Source: Rhizobium sp. RU36D (GTDB taxonomy: Bacteria > Pseudomonadota > Alphaproteobacteria > Rhizobiales > Rhizobiaceae). From it: DNA of 64,000 nucleotides. The DNA lies in the NCBI RefSeq assembly GCF_900176345.1, contig NZ_FWXU01000003.1:273565-337564 (forward strand), in the 5' to 3' direction. Shown here one piece after another: positions 1 through 11,551 of this stretch; within the stretch, counting starts at the first letter, position 1, and the number at the start of each line of letters is the position of its first letter. The position numbers and the translations under genes are program-made. Below the pieces are notes generated by a model. That model was not told the origin of the DNA and did not search any database. It saw only the letters and a list, made by a program, of their open reading frames with translations.

Positions 1-9
1 ACGCATGGC

Positions 10-480
10 ATGAGCGCTGACAGACTGTACTACGAGGACCTCGACGTCGGACGGGTCTTCGAGCTAGGACCGAAGCAGGTGGTGGCCGAAGAGGTCATCG
101 CATTCGCAACCGAGTTCGACCCGCAACCCATGCATCTCTCGGAGGAAGGCGGCAAGGCGAGCATCCTCGGCGCCCTCTCGGCCTCCGGCTGGCATACCAG
201 CAGCATGTTCATGCGCATGATGATCGACGCCTATCTGCTGAACTCGGCCTCGGAAGGCTCGCCGGGCATCGACGTCATGGAATGGAAGCGCCCTGTGCAT
301 GCCGGCGATACGCTATCGGGCCGCTCCACGGTGCTGTCCGCCCGGCCCATGCGCTCGCGGCCGCATATCGGCATCGTCAAGTTTCGCCATGAGGTGGAGA
401 ACCAGCGCGGGGAAATGGTGCTGGTCTCGGAAAACTCGATCATGTTCCGCAGCCGCGCGGCAGAGGGCCAGGCCGCATGA
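10..480 (+). CDS. MaoC-family (hot-dog) dehydratase, first of a pair
   Basis: This 156-aa protein has the hot-dog fold hydratase signature: EFDPQPMH around residues 35-42 supplies the Asp and His typical of R-specific enoyl-CoA hydratases, followed by GALSASGWHT. The family hydrates or dehydrates acyl-CoA thioesters, but the substrate cannot be read from sequence. It overlaps the next gene by ATGA (477-480), and that gene encodes a paralogue, so a heteromeric hydratase is plausible but inferred. The ATG at 10 is the first in-frame start in the window; a start further upstream cannot be excluded because the window begins here. Confidence 0.85.
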   Translation: MSADRLYYEDLDVGRVFELGPKQVVAEEVIAFATEFDPQPMHLSEEGGKASILGALSASGWHTSSMFMRMMIDAYLLNSASEGSPGIDVMEWKRPVHAGDTLSGRSTVLSARPMRSRPHIGIVKFRHEVENQRGEMVLVSENSIMFRSRAAEGQAA

Positions 481-962
481 AGATGATCGAACTGCACCCG
501 GTCGGACAGAGGGTCGTGATCGGCCAGAAACTGTTTTCCGCCGAGGATATCATTCGTTTCGCCGAAAAATTCGATCCACAGCCCTTCCATACGGATGCGG
601 AGGCGGCCAAGCAATTCGTGTTCGGGGCGCTCTGCGCCTCCGGCTGGCATACCGCATCCAACTGGATGCGCACCTTCATCGAATATTGGGAGGCGGAAAC
701 CCGCAGGCTGCTGAAGGACGGGATCGACCCGCCGCGGCTTGGCCCCTCCCCCGGCTTTCGTGAATTGCAGTGGTTGAAGCCCGTCTTTGCCGGCGACACC
801 ATCACCTATAGCATCACGGCGCTGGAAAGCCGCCCCCTTGCCTCGCGTCCCGGACGCCTTATGAACATTGCCCTGTGCGGCGGCGACAACCAGCACGGCG
901 AACCCGTCCTGCGTTTCAAGAGCGCCATTCTCGAATTCGACAATCTGGAGGAACCGGCATGA
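477..962 (+). CDS. MaoC-family (hot-dog) dehydratase, second of a pair
   Basis: This 161-aa paralogue of the upstream gene carries EKFDPQPFH and GALCASGWHT at equivalent positions. The putative catalytic Asp and His are both present, so neither partner looks like an inactive subunit. The gene is translationally coupled on both sides: ATGA overlap with the first MaoC gene and ATGA overlap (959-962) with glutathione peroxidase. Such pairs are common in rhizobia and are usually annotated only as MaoC family; the acyl-CoA substrate is unknown. Confidence 0.85.
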   Translation: MKMIELHPVGQRVVIGQKLFSAEDIIRFAEKFDPQPFHTDAEAAKQFVFGALCASGWHTASNWMRTFIEYWEAETRRLLKDGIDPPRLGPSPGFRELQWLKPVFAGDTITYSITALESRPLASRPGRLMNIALCGGDNQHGEPVLRFKSAILEFDNLEEPA

Positions 963-1438
963 CCGTGCATGATTTCAAGGCCAAGGATATCACCGGCAAG
1001 GAGCGTGAACTTTCCGAATTCGCCGGCAAGCTGCTGCTGATCGTCAACACGGCCAGCGCCTGCGGCCTCACCCCGCAATATCAGGGCCTGCAGGCGTTGC
1101 AGGACGAGTTCAAGGATGATCTCGTGGTGCTGGGCTTCCCCTGCAACCAGTTCGGCGCTCAGGAGCCGGGCAGCGAGGAAGAGATCGCCGCATTTTGCGA
1201 TCTCAACTTCAAGGTCGGCTTCCCGCTGTTCTCGAAGATCGACGTCAACGGCGAGAATGCGCATCCGCTCTACAAGTACCTGACGCATGAGGTGCCGGGT
1301 GTCCTGGGCACGGAATCGATCAAATGGAACTTCACCAAATTCCTGATCGGTCGCGACGGACTGCCGATCACCCGCTATGCCCCAACCACCACGCCGGAAT
1401 CCATCGCACCTGATATTAGGGCCGCCGCGGCAGCCTGA
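959..1438 (+). CDS. Glutathione peroxidase family thiol peroxidase
   Basis: This 159-aa thioredoxin-fold peroxidase reduces hydroperoxides. Visible signatures are NTASACGLTPQY with peroxidatic Cys35 (Cys, not selenocysteine), GFPCNQFGAQEPG carrying the catalytic Gln, and KWNFTKFL with the conserved Trp and Asn. The Cys in GFPCNQF is conserved in the family. The start at 959 is chosen because it overlaps the preceding stop as ATGA and gives the usual family N-terminus; an in-frame ATG at 875 would add 28 atypical residues lying inside the upstream gene. Confidence 0.93.
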   Translation: MTVHDFKAKDITGKERELSEFAGKLLLIVNTASACGLTPQYQGLQALQDEFKDDLVVLGFPCNQFGAQEPGSEEEIAAFCDLNFKVGFPLFSKIDVNGENAHPLYKYLTHEVPGVLGTESIKWNFTKFLIGRDGLPITRYAPTTTPESIAPDIRAAAAA

Positions 1439-1448
1439 GGTCGGCGCC

Positions 1449-2291
1449 ATGGCCGGCTTCAGGCAGATACCGACCGGTTTACCCGGCCTGCGCGCCGACT
1501 GGGCGGAAAGCAGCCATGCCTTTCCGCGCCACAGTCACGACGAATATGGCATCGGGGTGATGCTGGCGGGCGGACAGCTCTCGGCCTCTGGCCGTGGGCA
1601 GGTCACCGCCGGCCCTGGTGATGTGATCACCGTCAATCCGGGCGAGGTGCATGACGGCATACCCGCAGGCGGCATGCCGCGGCGCTGGGCCATGTTTTAC
1701 CTGACGCCCGGCCTGATGGCCGAGATGCGGATCGGCCTCAAGGGTAATTCTGCCGAGGTCGAATTCGAGGCGCCGGTGCTGCAGCAGCCTGATCTGTGCC
1801 GCGCCTTGAAGAGCTTGCAGACGCAAATCGCGGACGATGACCACCACGCTCCAGATGCAAGCGTGCAGGAAGGCATGCTACACCTTCTATCGCTCGTGAT
1901 CCAACCGGCGGATCGGAACCGCCTGTCCTGGCCAAGTAAAAAGCTGCGCCGCGTCAAGGAGATGATCGACGATGACCCGACCGGCAATCCATCGCTCGAT
2001 TGCCTGGCGCTGGAAGCTGGCCTTACCCGTTTCCAGACATTGAGGGCGTTTCAGCGCGCCACCGGCTTCACGCCCCACGCCTATATCATGCAGCCCCGCT
2101 TTGATCTTGCCTGCGGGCTTCTTCGAACATCGGCGCCCTTGGCGGAGATCGCGGTGAGCAGCGGCTATTCCGATCAAAGCCACATGAACCGGGAATTCAA
2201 GCGCCGCTACGGCCTGACACCGCTGGCTTATCGCACGGCCATCACCGGCTGCAATTCCGTTCAAGACCGGGCCACGCCGACCATGGTCTGA
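1449..2291 (+). CDS. AraC-family transcriptional regulator with N-terminal cupin domain
   Basis: This 280-aa protein has an N-terminal cupin/AraC-binding domain (about residues 1-150, with FPRHSHDEYGIGVM and GDVITVNPGEVHDG) and a C-terminal double helix-turn-helix (about 180-275, including SGYSDQSHMNREFKRRYGLTP). The start at 1449 gives the normal domain boundary; an in-frame ATG at 1377 lies inside the peroxidase gene. It sits 30 bp upstream of a LysE-type exporter on the same strand. In related AraC-LysE pairs the regulator controls the exporter, so an amino-acid or small-molecule effector is likely but unproven. Confidence 0.88.
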   Translation: MAGFRQIPTGLPGLRADWAESSHAFPRHSHDEYGIGVMLAGGQLSASGRGQVTAGPGDVITVNPGEVHDGIPAGGMPRRWAMFYLTPGLMAEMRIGLKGNSAEVEFEAPVLQQPDLCRALKSLQTQIADDDHHAPDASVQEGMLHLLSLVIQPADRNRLSWPSKKLRRVKEMIDDDPTGNPSLDCLALEAGLTRFQTLRAFQRATGFTPHAYIMQPRFDLACGLLRTSAPLAEIAVSSGYSDQSHMNREFKRRYGLTPLAYRTAITGCNSVQDRATPTMV

Positions 2292-2321
2292 TCGGCTCTC
2301 CACGCAACGGAAGAGCCACCC

Positions 2322-2930
2322 ATGTCCCCAGACTTCCTCATCACGTCCCTGATCATCGTCGCGACACCCGGGACGGGTGCGCTGTACACCCTGGCCAAGG
2401 CCCTAGGCGATGGCCATCGCGCCGCCATCGTCGCCGCCTTCGGCTGCACGCTCGGCATCATCCCGCATATGGCCCTCGCGATCCTGGGCCTCGCCGCGGT
2501 TCTCCAGACCGAACCTCGGCTGTTTACGGCGATCAAGATCGCCGGTGTCCTCTATCTCGTCTATATGGCCATCGGGCTGTGGCGTGCGCCTGCGCCCAAC
2601 GCGGCGCAGAACGCCCCGCGGGAGAAGGCAGCCGCCGTGATCCGCCACGCCATCCTGATCAACCTGCTCAATCCCAAGCTGTCGATCTTCTTCCTGGCCT
2701 TCCTGCCGCAATTCGTGGCGCAGGAATCCAACGAGCCGCTACTGGCCATGACCGGCCTCAGCCTGATCTTCATGGCCATGACCTTCGTGGTCTTCGCGAT
2801 CTATGGCCTGTTCGCTGCGAGCCTGCGCCAGCATGTGCTGACGCGACCTACGATCATGCAGGGCATCAACAAGCTCTTTGCCGCGACATTCCTGCTGATG
2901 GCCGGCCGCCTGGCTCTGTCGCAGAGATAG
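2322..2930 (+). CDS. LysE/RhtB-family amino-acid exporter
   Basis: This 202-aa integral membrane protein begins MSPDFLITSLIIVATPGTGALYTL. That is the family N-terminus with the Pro-Gly pair of the first helix, although the more usual PGP motif reads PGTG. Five or six hydrophobic helices follow, and INLLNPKLSIFFLAFLPQFV matches the conserved loop between helices. The family exports amino acids or homoserine lactones. It follows the AraC regulator in the same direction and converges on apt with a 33-bp gap. Confidence 0.88.
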   Translation: MSPDFLITSLIIVATPGTGALYTLAKALGDGHRAAIVAAFGCTLGIIPHMALAILGLAAVLQTEPRLFTAIKIAGVLYLVYMAIGLWRAPAPNAAQNAPREKAAAVIRHAILINLLNPKLSIFFLAFLPQFVAQESNEPLLAMTGLSLIFMAMTFVVFAIYGLFAASLRQHVLTRPTIMQGINKLFAATFLLMAGRLALSQR

Positions 2931-2963
2931 TTCAGGCCTGGTGGCTTTATAGGCAGCAAGCAG

Positions 2964-3506
2964 TCAGTGGCCGGAAAACTCGACCAGCGTGCGCACTTCG
3001 ACACCCAGAGCTTCCAGCTTCTGGCGCCCGCCGAGATCCGGCAGATCGATGACAAAGCAGGCAGAGACGACATCAGCGCCGATCTGCCGCAACAACTGCA
3101 CCGCGCCGACGGCCGTGCCACCGGTGGCGATCAGGTCGTCCACAAGGATCACCTTCTCGCCCGGCTGCACCGCATCCACATGCATTTCCATCTCATCAAC
3201 GCCATATTCCAGGCTGTAGGCGATGCGAACGGTCGTATGCGGCAGCTTGCCCTTCTTGCGGATCGGGACGAAACCGGCCGAAAGCTGATGGGCAACCGCT
3301 CCGCCGAGAATGAAGCCGCGGGCTTCCATACCGGCGATCTTGTCCACCTTCAGTCCCGCATAAGGCTGCACGAGCTCGTCGACTGCACGGCGAAACGCCC
3401 GGGCATTGCCGAGCAGCGTGGTGATGTCGCGAAAGATGATGCCGGGCTTCGGATAATCGGGAATGGAGCGAATGGCGGCGGTTAGTTCGTCTGCGATCTT
3501 GGTCAT
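2964..3506 (-). CDS. apt: Adenine phosphoribosyltransferase
   Basis: This 180-aa type I phosphoribosyltransferase converts adenine plus PRPP to AMP in purine salvage. The PRPP-binding loop [14 protein letters not shown] lies around residues 121-134, and FRDITTLL near residue 25 plus [12 protein letters not shown] are typical of Apt. Length matches bacterial Apt. It lies directly downstream of petC on the same strand, but a strong hairpin at 3575-3600 separates them, so it probably has its own promoter. Confidence 0.96.
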   Translation of the reverse strand: MTKIADELTAAIRSIPDYPKPGIIFRDITTLLGNARAFRRAVDELVQPYAGLKVDKIAGMEARGFILGGAVAHQLSAGFVPIRKKGKLPHTTVRIAYSLEYGVDEMEMHVDAVQPGEKVILVDDLIATGGTAVGAVQLLRQIGADVVSACFVIDLPDLGGRQKLEALGVEVRTLVEFSGH

Positions 3507-3574
3507 GGAGCATCCGGATTGGAGCGGAAGGAATTGCCAGGGACTCTACCAAGATTGGCAAGGTCCCCCAACAA

Positions 3575-3600
3575 AAAAGGCGGCCCGAAGACCGCCTTTT
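3575..3600 (-). terminator. Rho-independent terminator after petABC
   Basis: The inverted repeat AAAAGGCGG / CCGCCTTTT has an 8-nt loop. On the minus strand it is followed by a T-rich tract (TTTTTTGTT when the arm is included). It begins 28 bp past the petC stop, so it most simply ends the petABC transcript. Confidence 0.8.
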
Positions 3601-3628
3601 GCATCATATCGCGCCACACTGATAACGA

Positions 3629-4504
<876 letters not shown>

Positions 4505-4525
4505 TGTTATCTTCCTCTCACGCGC

Positions 4526-5836
4526 TCAGGCTTGGGCAGCAGCAGATTTGCCGCTCTTTTCGAGAACTGCCTCGGTGATCGAGTTCGGGATACGCCGCGG
4601 CGTCTCGAACAGTCCGAGAAGCGGCATGATCACGAGGAAGAAACCGAAGTAGTAGGCAGTGCCGATCTGCGAGAAACCGACATAGTTGCCCTTGATGTCG
4701 CCCTGGAACAGCAGGCCGAACAGGCCCGTGCCTTCGGCCGGCATGGCGCCGAGCCAGCCCAGCATCAGCGCGTTGGCGACGAAGACCCAGAAGAACACCT
4801 TGTACCAGGGACGGTACACGGCCGAACGGACCTTGGAGGTGTCGAGCCACGGCAGGAAGAACAGCACGATGATCGCACCGAACATCACCAGAACGCCGCC
4901 GAGCTTGGAGTCGATGAACAGAACGTTGAAGGTGATGGCACGCAACATCGCGTAGAACGGCAGGAAGTACCATTCAGGAACGATGTGGGCGGGGGTCTTC
5001 AGTGCGTCAGCCGGAATGTAGTTGTCCGGGTGGCCGAGATAGTTCGGCATGTAGAAGATGAAGTAGGCGAAAACGATCAGGAAGATCGACAGGCCCAAGG
5101 CATCCTTCAGCGTCGCATAGGGGGTGAAGGGCACGGTATCCGTCTTCGACTTCACTTCAACGCCGGTCGGGTTCGTCTGGCCGGTGACGTGCAGGGCCCA
5201 GACGTGCAGGATGACGACGCCGGCGATCATGAACGGCAGCAGGTAGTGCAGCGCGAAGAAGCGGTTCAGCGTCGGATTGTCGACCGCGAAGCCGCCCAGC
5301 AGGAACTGCTGGATCCACTCACCCACCAGCGGAAACGCCGTGAAGAAGCCGGTGATAACGGTTGCACCCCAGAAGGACATCTGGCCCCAGGGCAGAACGT
5401 AACCCATGAAGGCGGTGGCCATCATCAGCAGGAAGATGACAACGCCGAGAATCCAGAGGATTTCGCGCGGCGCCTTGTAGGAGCCGTAGTAGAGACCACG
5501 GGCGATATGCAGGTAGACGGCGATGAAGAAGAACGACGCACCGTTGGCGTGCATGTAGCGCAGCAGCCAACCATTGTTGACGTCGCGCATGATCTTCTCG
5601 ACCGAATTGAAGGCGACGGTCGTCTCGGCCGCATAGTGCATGGCCAGCACGACGCCGGTCAGGATCTGCACCACCAGCATCACCATCAGCATGCCGCCGA
5701 AGGTGTAGGCATAGTTGAGGTTGCGGGGAACCGGATAGGCTACGAAGCTGTCATACATCATACGCGGCAGCGGCAGGCGCGCGTCGATCCACTTTTCGAG
5801 GCCGGTGGACGGCTGGTAACTCGAATGGCCACTCAT
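4526..5836 (-). CDS. petB: Cytochrome b of the bc1 complex
   Basis: This 436-aa polytopic protein is the quinol-oxidising and quinone-reducing core of complex III. Two bis-histidine heme sites are visible (the AMHY helix and the HANGASFFF helix, then the ALHYLLPF and HVWALH helices), as is the Qo-site [10 protein letters not shown] motif near residue 290. It has eight transmembrane helices, the standard bacterial length. It follows petA by 15 bp and precedes petC by 21 bp. Confidence 0.97.
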   Translation of the reverse strand: MSGHSSYQPSTGLEKWIDARLPLPRMMYDSFVAYPVPRNLNYAYTFGGMLMVMLVVQILTGVVLAMHYAAETTVAFNSVEKIMRDVNNGWLLRYMHANGASFFFIAVYLHIARGLYYGSYKAPREILWILGVVIFLLMMATAFMGYVLPWGQMSFWGATVITGFFTAFPLVGEWIQQFLLGGFAVDNPTLNRFFALHYLLPFMIAGVVILHVWALHVTGQTNPTGVEVKSKTDTVPFTPYATLKDALGLSIFLIVFAYFIFYMPNYLGHPDNYIPADALKTPAHIVPEWYFLPFYAMLRAITFNVLFIDSKLGGVLVMFGAIIVLFFLPWLDTSKVRSAVYRPWYKVFFWVFVANALMLGWLGAMPAEGTGLFGLLFQGDIKGNYVGFSQIGTAYYFGFFLVIMPLLGLFETPRRIPNSITEAVLEKSGKSAAAQA

Positions 5837-5851
5837 CTTGTCTTATCCCCC

Positions 5852-6430
5852 TCAGCCGATCGTGATGACAGTGTCGGATGTGAATGCATAGGTCGGCACC
5901 GCCAGGTTGGCGGGAGCGGGACCCTTGCGAATACGGCCGGCCGTGTCGTAGTGCGACCCGTGGCAGGGACAGAACCAGCCACCGAAATCGCCGGCCTGGC
6001 CGAGCGGCACGCAACCCAGATGGGTGCAGGAACCGATCATCACAATCCAGTTTTCCTTGCCTTCGCCGGCGGAGCGGGCCAGGTCTGTCGCCTGGGCGGC
6101 GGCGTCGATATTGGCGTTGCGGGCCACCGGATCCTTGAGATCCGTCAACTGCACGGCCTTGGCCTCTTCGACTTCCTTTTCGGTGCGGTTGCGGATGAAG
6201 ACCGGCTTGCCGCGCCACTTCACCGTCAGCGACATGCCGGGCTCAAGCGCCGAGACGTCCACATCGATAGAAGCAAGCGCAAGCGTGGAGGCATCGGGAC
6301 GCATCTGGTCGATAAACGGCCAGACGAAAGAAGCCGCACCCACCGCGCCGGCCATACCGGTGGTCAGATAAAGAAAGTCCCGGCGAGTAGGCTCGCCCAA
6401 GGTTTCGCTGTTGGTGTCGTGTTCGCTCAC
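5852..6430 (-). CDS. petA: Rieske iron-sulfur subunit of the bc1 complex
   Basis: This 192-aa protein has a twin-arginine-type N-terminus ([22 protein letters not shown]) that serves as signal anchor, and a Rieske fold with CTHLGC and CPCHGS supplying the two Cys and two His 2Fe-2S ligands. I chose the GTG at 6430 because it gives the usual family length and a GAGGA sequence lies about 10 nt upstream. An ATG at 6517 (221 aa) also has a reasonable Shine-Dalgarno sequence and cannot be excluded. It is the first gene of petABC. Confidence 0.93.
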   Translation of the reverse strand: MSEHDTNSETLGEPTRRDFLYLTTGMAGAVGAASFVWPFIDQMRPDASTLALASIDVDVSALEPGMSLTVKWRGKPVFIRNRTEKEVEEAKAVQLTDLKDPVARNANIDAAAQATDLARSAGEGKENWIVMIGSCTHLGCVPLGQAGDFGGWFCPCHGSHYDTAGRIRKGPAPANLAVPTYAFTSDTVITIG

Positions 6431-6619
6431 GGCTAAACCATCCTCTTCGCAAAGTTCTGCGACAAACCGCATTGCCCCCAGGAACCGGCGAATCTGAAGC
6501 GGACACAATTGTGCCATAGATTCCTCGGTAATCCGGCGCGTTCTAAGCCTGATCGTGATTTATGTCCAGTCTCGACAAGGGGATGAGGGCAGAATGTCGC
6601 GGAAAAACTTGCGCTTTCC

Positions 6620-7726
6620 ATGCGGCTAATCGACGCCATCAGGCGCATGCTAACAGACCGTAAACAGAAGAGAACTTCGTTAGCCATTGATCTGGATTCC
6701 AACGCGGCCGAAAGGCGTGCTGCGTTGCAACGAAATGCCGCCCGTGATACCTCCGCCAAGGTCAAACAGGATATGACAGCGCCAATGAGATATGCCTTGT
6801 ATTGCACGGTTTGTGCGGCGCTGACATTCCTGCTGCTGGCGCTCAGTGCCAGATATGTGTCCGACTTCTGGCTGTTTTCCTTCTTTTTCAGCCTCGCCAC
6901 CCATTTGGGTCTTGCAGCGATCCTCGGCTCTGCCTTCGCCTTGCTGTTGAGGCGGAGCGTCTTCTCCGTGTTGCTGCTCGTCTGGTCACTGGCGGTCACC
7001 GGGCATTCGCTGTTCATGCGGCAGGAGTTCCTGGCCGACACGACAACCGAGATCCCGGCCGGCGCGCCGTCCTTCAAGCTGATGTCGCTCAATGTCCTGT
7101 TCAACAACTGGGAGGGCGCGGATGCCATCACCGATGCGATCATCGCGTCGGGAGCCGATGTCGTCTATCTGCTGGAAGCGATCCCGATGAGCGAGCGGCT
7201 GCAGCGACTGCAGGAGGCTTATCCGTATCGCGTTGGCTGCGGTATCGCCACGGACACCTGCGACCTGATCATCCTGTCGAAACATCCCCTGTCGAAGCCG
7301 ACCTTCATCAACCTGAGCGACCTGCGCCGCCATCGATTCGTCATCGTGGACATGCAATTGGGTGACCGCACCGTCCATCTGGCCGCAGTTCACCTCACCA
7401 AGCCCTATTATGACGAGTATCACACCGACGAATTGCTGCTGGCCAAGGCGATCCTGCGCAAGCTGCGCAGCGATTTCGTGATCGGCGGCGATTTCAATTC
7501 GGCCAGCATCGCCCCTGACATGCAGCATTTTCTGCGGGCGCTTAGCCTTAAGACCGGGGAGAAGGAACCGGCCACCTGGCCGGATTTCGCTGGCGAATGG
7601 GGCATTCCGATCGACCACATCTTTGCCACCGCGAGATACAGGATACGCAATCTCCAGGCCGTAGAGCCCCATGGTTCGAACCATCTGGGCCTCTCCGCCG
7701 AAGTTGTGCTGCTGCCGAAACCGTAA
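6620..7726 (+). CDS. Membrane-anchored endonuclease/exonuclease/phosphatase-family protein
   Basis: This 368-aa protein has three hydrophobic segments between about residues 55 and 130, followed by an EEP (DNase I-like) domain starting at FKLMSLNVLFNN near residue 153. Catalytic signatures are SLNV, GGDFNS around residue 290 and the terminal DHIFA Asp-His pair. The substrate could be a phosphodiester or phospholipid head group and is not predictable. The start is uncertain: ATGs at 6773 and 6785 would remove a charged N-terminal stretch without touching the membrane segments. Confidence 0.8.
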   Translation: MRLIDAIRRMLTDRKQKRTSLAIDLDSNAAERRAALQRNAARDTSAKVKQDMTAPMRYALYCTVCAALTFLLLALSARYVSDFWLFSFFFSLATHLGLAAILGSAFALLLRRSVFSVLLLVWSLAVTGHSLFMRQEFLADTTTEIPAGAPSFKLMSLNVLFNNWEGADAITDAIIASGADVVYLLEAIPMSERLQRLQEAYPYRVGCGIATDTCDLIILSKHPLSKPTFINLSDLRRHRFVIVDMQLGDRTVHLAAVHLTKPYYDEYHTDELLLAKAILRKLRSDFVIGGDFNSASIAPDMQHFLRALSLKTGEKEPATWPDFAGEWGIPIDHIFATARYRIRNLQAVEPHGSNHLGLSAEVVLLPKP

Positions 7727-7734
7727 ATCGCAGG

Positions 7735-9615
<1,881 letters not shown>

Positions 9616-9705
9616 GCCCTGCGATATAGGCGGATTCTGCGACACGGCAAAGAAAATGCCGCCGCAGCCGCATTACCTTTTGTTCATGCGCCGTTTCGCT
9701 CGGCG

Positions 9706-10128
9706 TCAGCGGGAGAAGCGCGTGAGATAGACGCCCAGAATGATCAGCCCGACCCCAATCGGCTGGCCGATGTGAAACGCCGCCGTGCCTCTCAGATAGT
9801 CGATGGCGAGGCCCGTGATCATCTGCGCGCCGATGATCAGCAGCGCCGAACGGTTGGCGCCAAGCCGCGGAAACACATAGGAACTGAGCGCCACGAAGGC
9901 GGCACCGATCACCCCGCCGCAAAAGGCCCAGGCAGGCGTAGCGGCCAGAAGTGCCAAGCCGTCGCGATGCATCAGGCCGATATAGACCGTCAGCAGCGCA
10001 AAGCCGATGAAATGGTTCCAGAAGGAGGCGCTGAACGCCCCCTTGTCCATGGTCAGCCGCCCGTTGAGCGAGCGGCTCATGCCGACGGCCGCACCGCCGG
10101 CCAGCGCCAGAATGACCGATGTCAGCAT
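9706..10128 (-). CDS. Small DMT-superfamily transporter, DUF606/YdcZ type, second half of pair
   Basis: This 140-aa protein has about five hydrophobic helices and resembles the small DUF606 (YdcZ) branch of the drug/metabolite transporter superfamily. It starts at 10128, with its ATG sharing one base with the stop of the upstream paralogous gene, so the two are translationally coupled. Both are single-repeat proteins, and a heterodimer making one ten-helix transporter is a reasonable inference. The substrate is unknown. Confidence 0.8.
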   Translation of the reverse strand: MLTSVILALAGGAAVGMSRSLNGRLTMDKGAFSASFWNHFIGFALLTVYIGLMHRDGLALLAATPAWAFCGGVIGAAFVALSSYVFPRLGANRSALLIIGAQMITGLAIDYLRGTAAFHIGQPIGVGLIILGVYLTRFSR

Positions 10129-10589
10129 CACTGGACTCCGGAATAGATCAGGATCGCGCTGCCCGCGACCACGCAAAGGCCGGCAAGGACATCGAACCGA
10201 TTGATCGCACGCATCGGCGTGCCGAACAGACCCCAGCGATCGGAGATGAGGCCGAACAGGATCTGCCCGACCAGCAGCAGCGACAGCCCGCCGGCCAGCG
10301 CCAGTTCGGAATTGATGGCGATCGAACTCAAGGCAACGGCAAATGCCCCCGGCGCACCACCGAGATAGGACCACCAGGGCGGCCGTCCGCCCGCGATCTC
10401 GGATTTTCCGCCAGCGAGCAGGATATTCGCGCGCAACAGGACAAATGCGGCAACCGCCCCCACGCCATGCACCACCCAGGAGGCGGTAAAGGGCGTCGTA
10501 TAGGCCGCCAACCCGCCATTGATGGTCACCATGGAGGCCAGCAGCACGCCAGCCAACGCGGCCAGCACCCAATCGACAGACTGCCGCAT
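10128..10589 (-). CDS. Small DMT-superfamily transporter, DUF606/YdcZ type, first half of pair
   Basis: This 153-aa five-helix membrane protein begins MRQSVDWVLAALAGVLLASM and contains INGGLAAYTTPFTASWVVHG, the family's conserved first-helix and loop region. An ATG at 10622 would add eleven polar residues; the start at 10589 places the first membrane helix near the N-terminus as in relatives. It is followed with one-base overlap by a paralogue, a typical arrangement for paired small transporters. Confidence 0.8.
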   Translation of the reverse strand: MRQSVDWVLAALAGVLLASMVTINGGLAAYTTPFTASWVVHGVGAVAAFVLLRANILLAGGKSEIAGGRPPWWSYLGGAPGAFAVALSSIAINSELALAGGLSLLLVGQILFGLISDRWGLFGTPMRAINRFDVLAGLCVVAGSAILIYSGVQ

Positions 10590-10730
10590 GCAAAACTCCG
10601 ATTCCACGTCTACAGGCAGCACGGCTTAGGCAAGCGCAAGCGGCTTGCCAACCGGTTTTATGAGGTTGAGACGAGGAAACGAGGTGCGGGCTGGGATATA
10701 TATCGGATATTGTGGTGCCATTATTTGGAG

Positions 10731-10787
10731 GCGATTTCCGTCATATCCATGCGTCGGGCATCCCGAAAGGAAAGGACATTTCTATGA
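10731..10787 (+). pseudogene. Remnant of a brnT toxin gene (C-terminal codons only)
   Basis: The frame ending at 10787 encodes AISVISMRRASRKERTFL immediately before the brnA-like gene. It aligns with the C-terminus of the intact BrnT in this window (VVRIISVRRARDYERNLYE, gene at 36638-36925). The stop TGA (10785-10787) overlaps the antitoxin ATG, as in intact brnTA operons. Upstream of about 10731 the frame no longer resembles BrnT, so the 5' three quarters of the toxin appear to be deleted. Confidence 0.65.
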
Positions 10788-11074
10788 GCAAGCTGCCTCA
10801 GCATCTCCTAGAGATCACGGATCAGGAAGAAGCGGAAATCCAGCGCGAGATCGCCAACGACCCTGACGACGAAGAAGTCAGTGACGAAAACGCCAAGCGC
10901 CCGATGAGCTTAAAAGACGCGTTGAATCGATCCCGCGTTCGGGAGGTGAGCGACGTGCCACGGGAGCAGATTTCCATCATGCTTGATCCCGACCTGATCG
11001 ATCACTTCAAATCGAGCGGGGACGGCTGGCAGGGCCGGTTGAACGACACACTGCGTAAGGCCGTGGGACTGTAA
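10784..11074 (+). CDS. BrnA-like antitoxin, orphaned
   Basis: This 96-aa protein has an acidic N-terminal half (EEAEIQREIANDPDDEE) followed by a ribbon-helix-helix-like C-terminus (VPREQISIMLDPDLIDHFKSSGDGWQGRLNDTLRKAVGL). That layout is typical of the BrnA family, which neutralises the RelE-fold RNase BrnT and represses its own operon. The start at 10784 follows an AAGGAAAGGA ribosome-binding region. The cognate toxin survives only as C-terminal codons just upstream, so this antitoxin has no local toxin. Confidence 0.75.
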   Translation: MSKLPQHLLEITDQEEAEIQREIANDPDDEEVSDENAKRPMSLKDALNRSRVREVSDVPREQISIMLDPDLIDHFKSSGDGWQGRLNDTLRKAVGL

Positions 11075-11230
11075 AGAAAACACGGCAGGCTGGCGGCTAC
11101 CTGGTTGAGCATAGATGCCAATACTTGCCGTCATTAGTTCGAGGGTGCTGGTTCGATTACTCAGCCACTGGCACGGCCAAGATACCTGCCAACCGAATTT
11201 GAGTAGCTGACAAGGGCACCAGTCTCGGCC

Positions 11231-11551
11231 CTACAATTCCTCGGCCTCAAAAATTCGATCGACGTCACGGCGGCCGTGCAGGATGCGGAGCACGGCGATA
11301 CTTGAATTATCGACCAGGTAATAGGCTTTGATGTCGTCAAAGCCCGCTATGGTCCATGTGCGCACGGCTGAAAGCCTGGGATCGGAGAACATTTTCGGCG
11401 CCCCGGCACGAGGCGTTTCCTTCAACCGGACGAATGATGCCTCCACCGCAGCGAGAAATCGATCCGCGATATCAGGACGACCCAACCGCGCGTAATACTC
11501 GACCTGCTGCAGGATGTCCGCACGTGCAGCAGGAAGAACGGTGACGTTCAC
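11231..11551 (-). CDS. parE: ParE/RelE-family toxin
   Basis: This 106-aa toxin begins with GTG at 11551, and its GTGA overlaps the stop of parD. The sequence VTVLPAARADILQQVEYYARLGRPDIADRFLAAVEASFVRLKETPRAGAP, followed by YYLVDNSSIAVLRILHGRRDVDRIF, is characteristic of ParE-type RelE-fold toxins. Family members poison gyrase or act as RNases; which applies here cannot be read. It is the second gene of a parDE operon. Confidence 0.9.
   Translation of the reverse strand: MNVTVLPAARADILQQVEYYARLGRPDIADRFLAAVEASFVRLKETPRAGAPKMFSDPRLSAVRTWTIAGFDDIKAYYLVDNSSIAVLRILHGRRDVDRIFEAEEL

Noticed and set aside
6504..6513. CACAATTGTG palindrome upstream of petA as an operator
   Set aside because: It lies within possible coding sequence if the 6517 start is used, is only 10 bp, and matches no specific regulator I can name.
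11075..11230. Possible tRNA or small RNA between brnA and parE
   Set aside because: GGTTCGATT resembles a T-loop but no acceptor stem or anticodon arm can be drawn.
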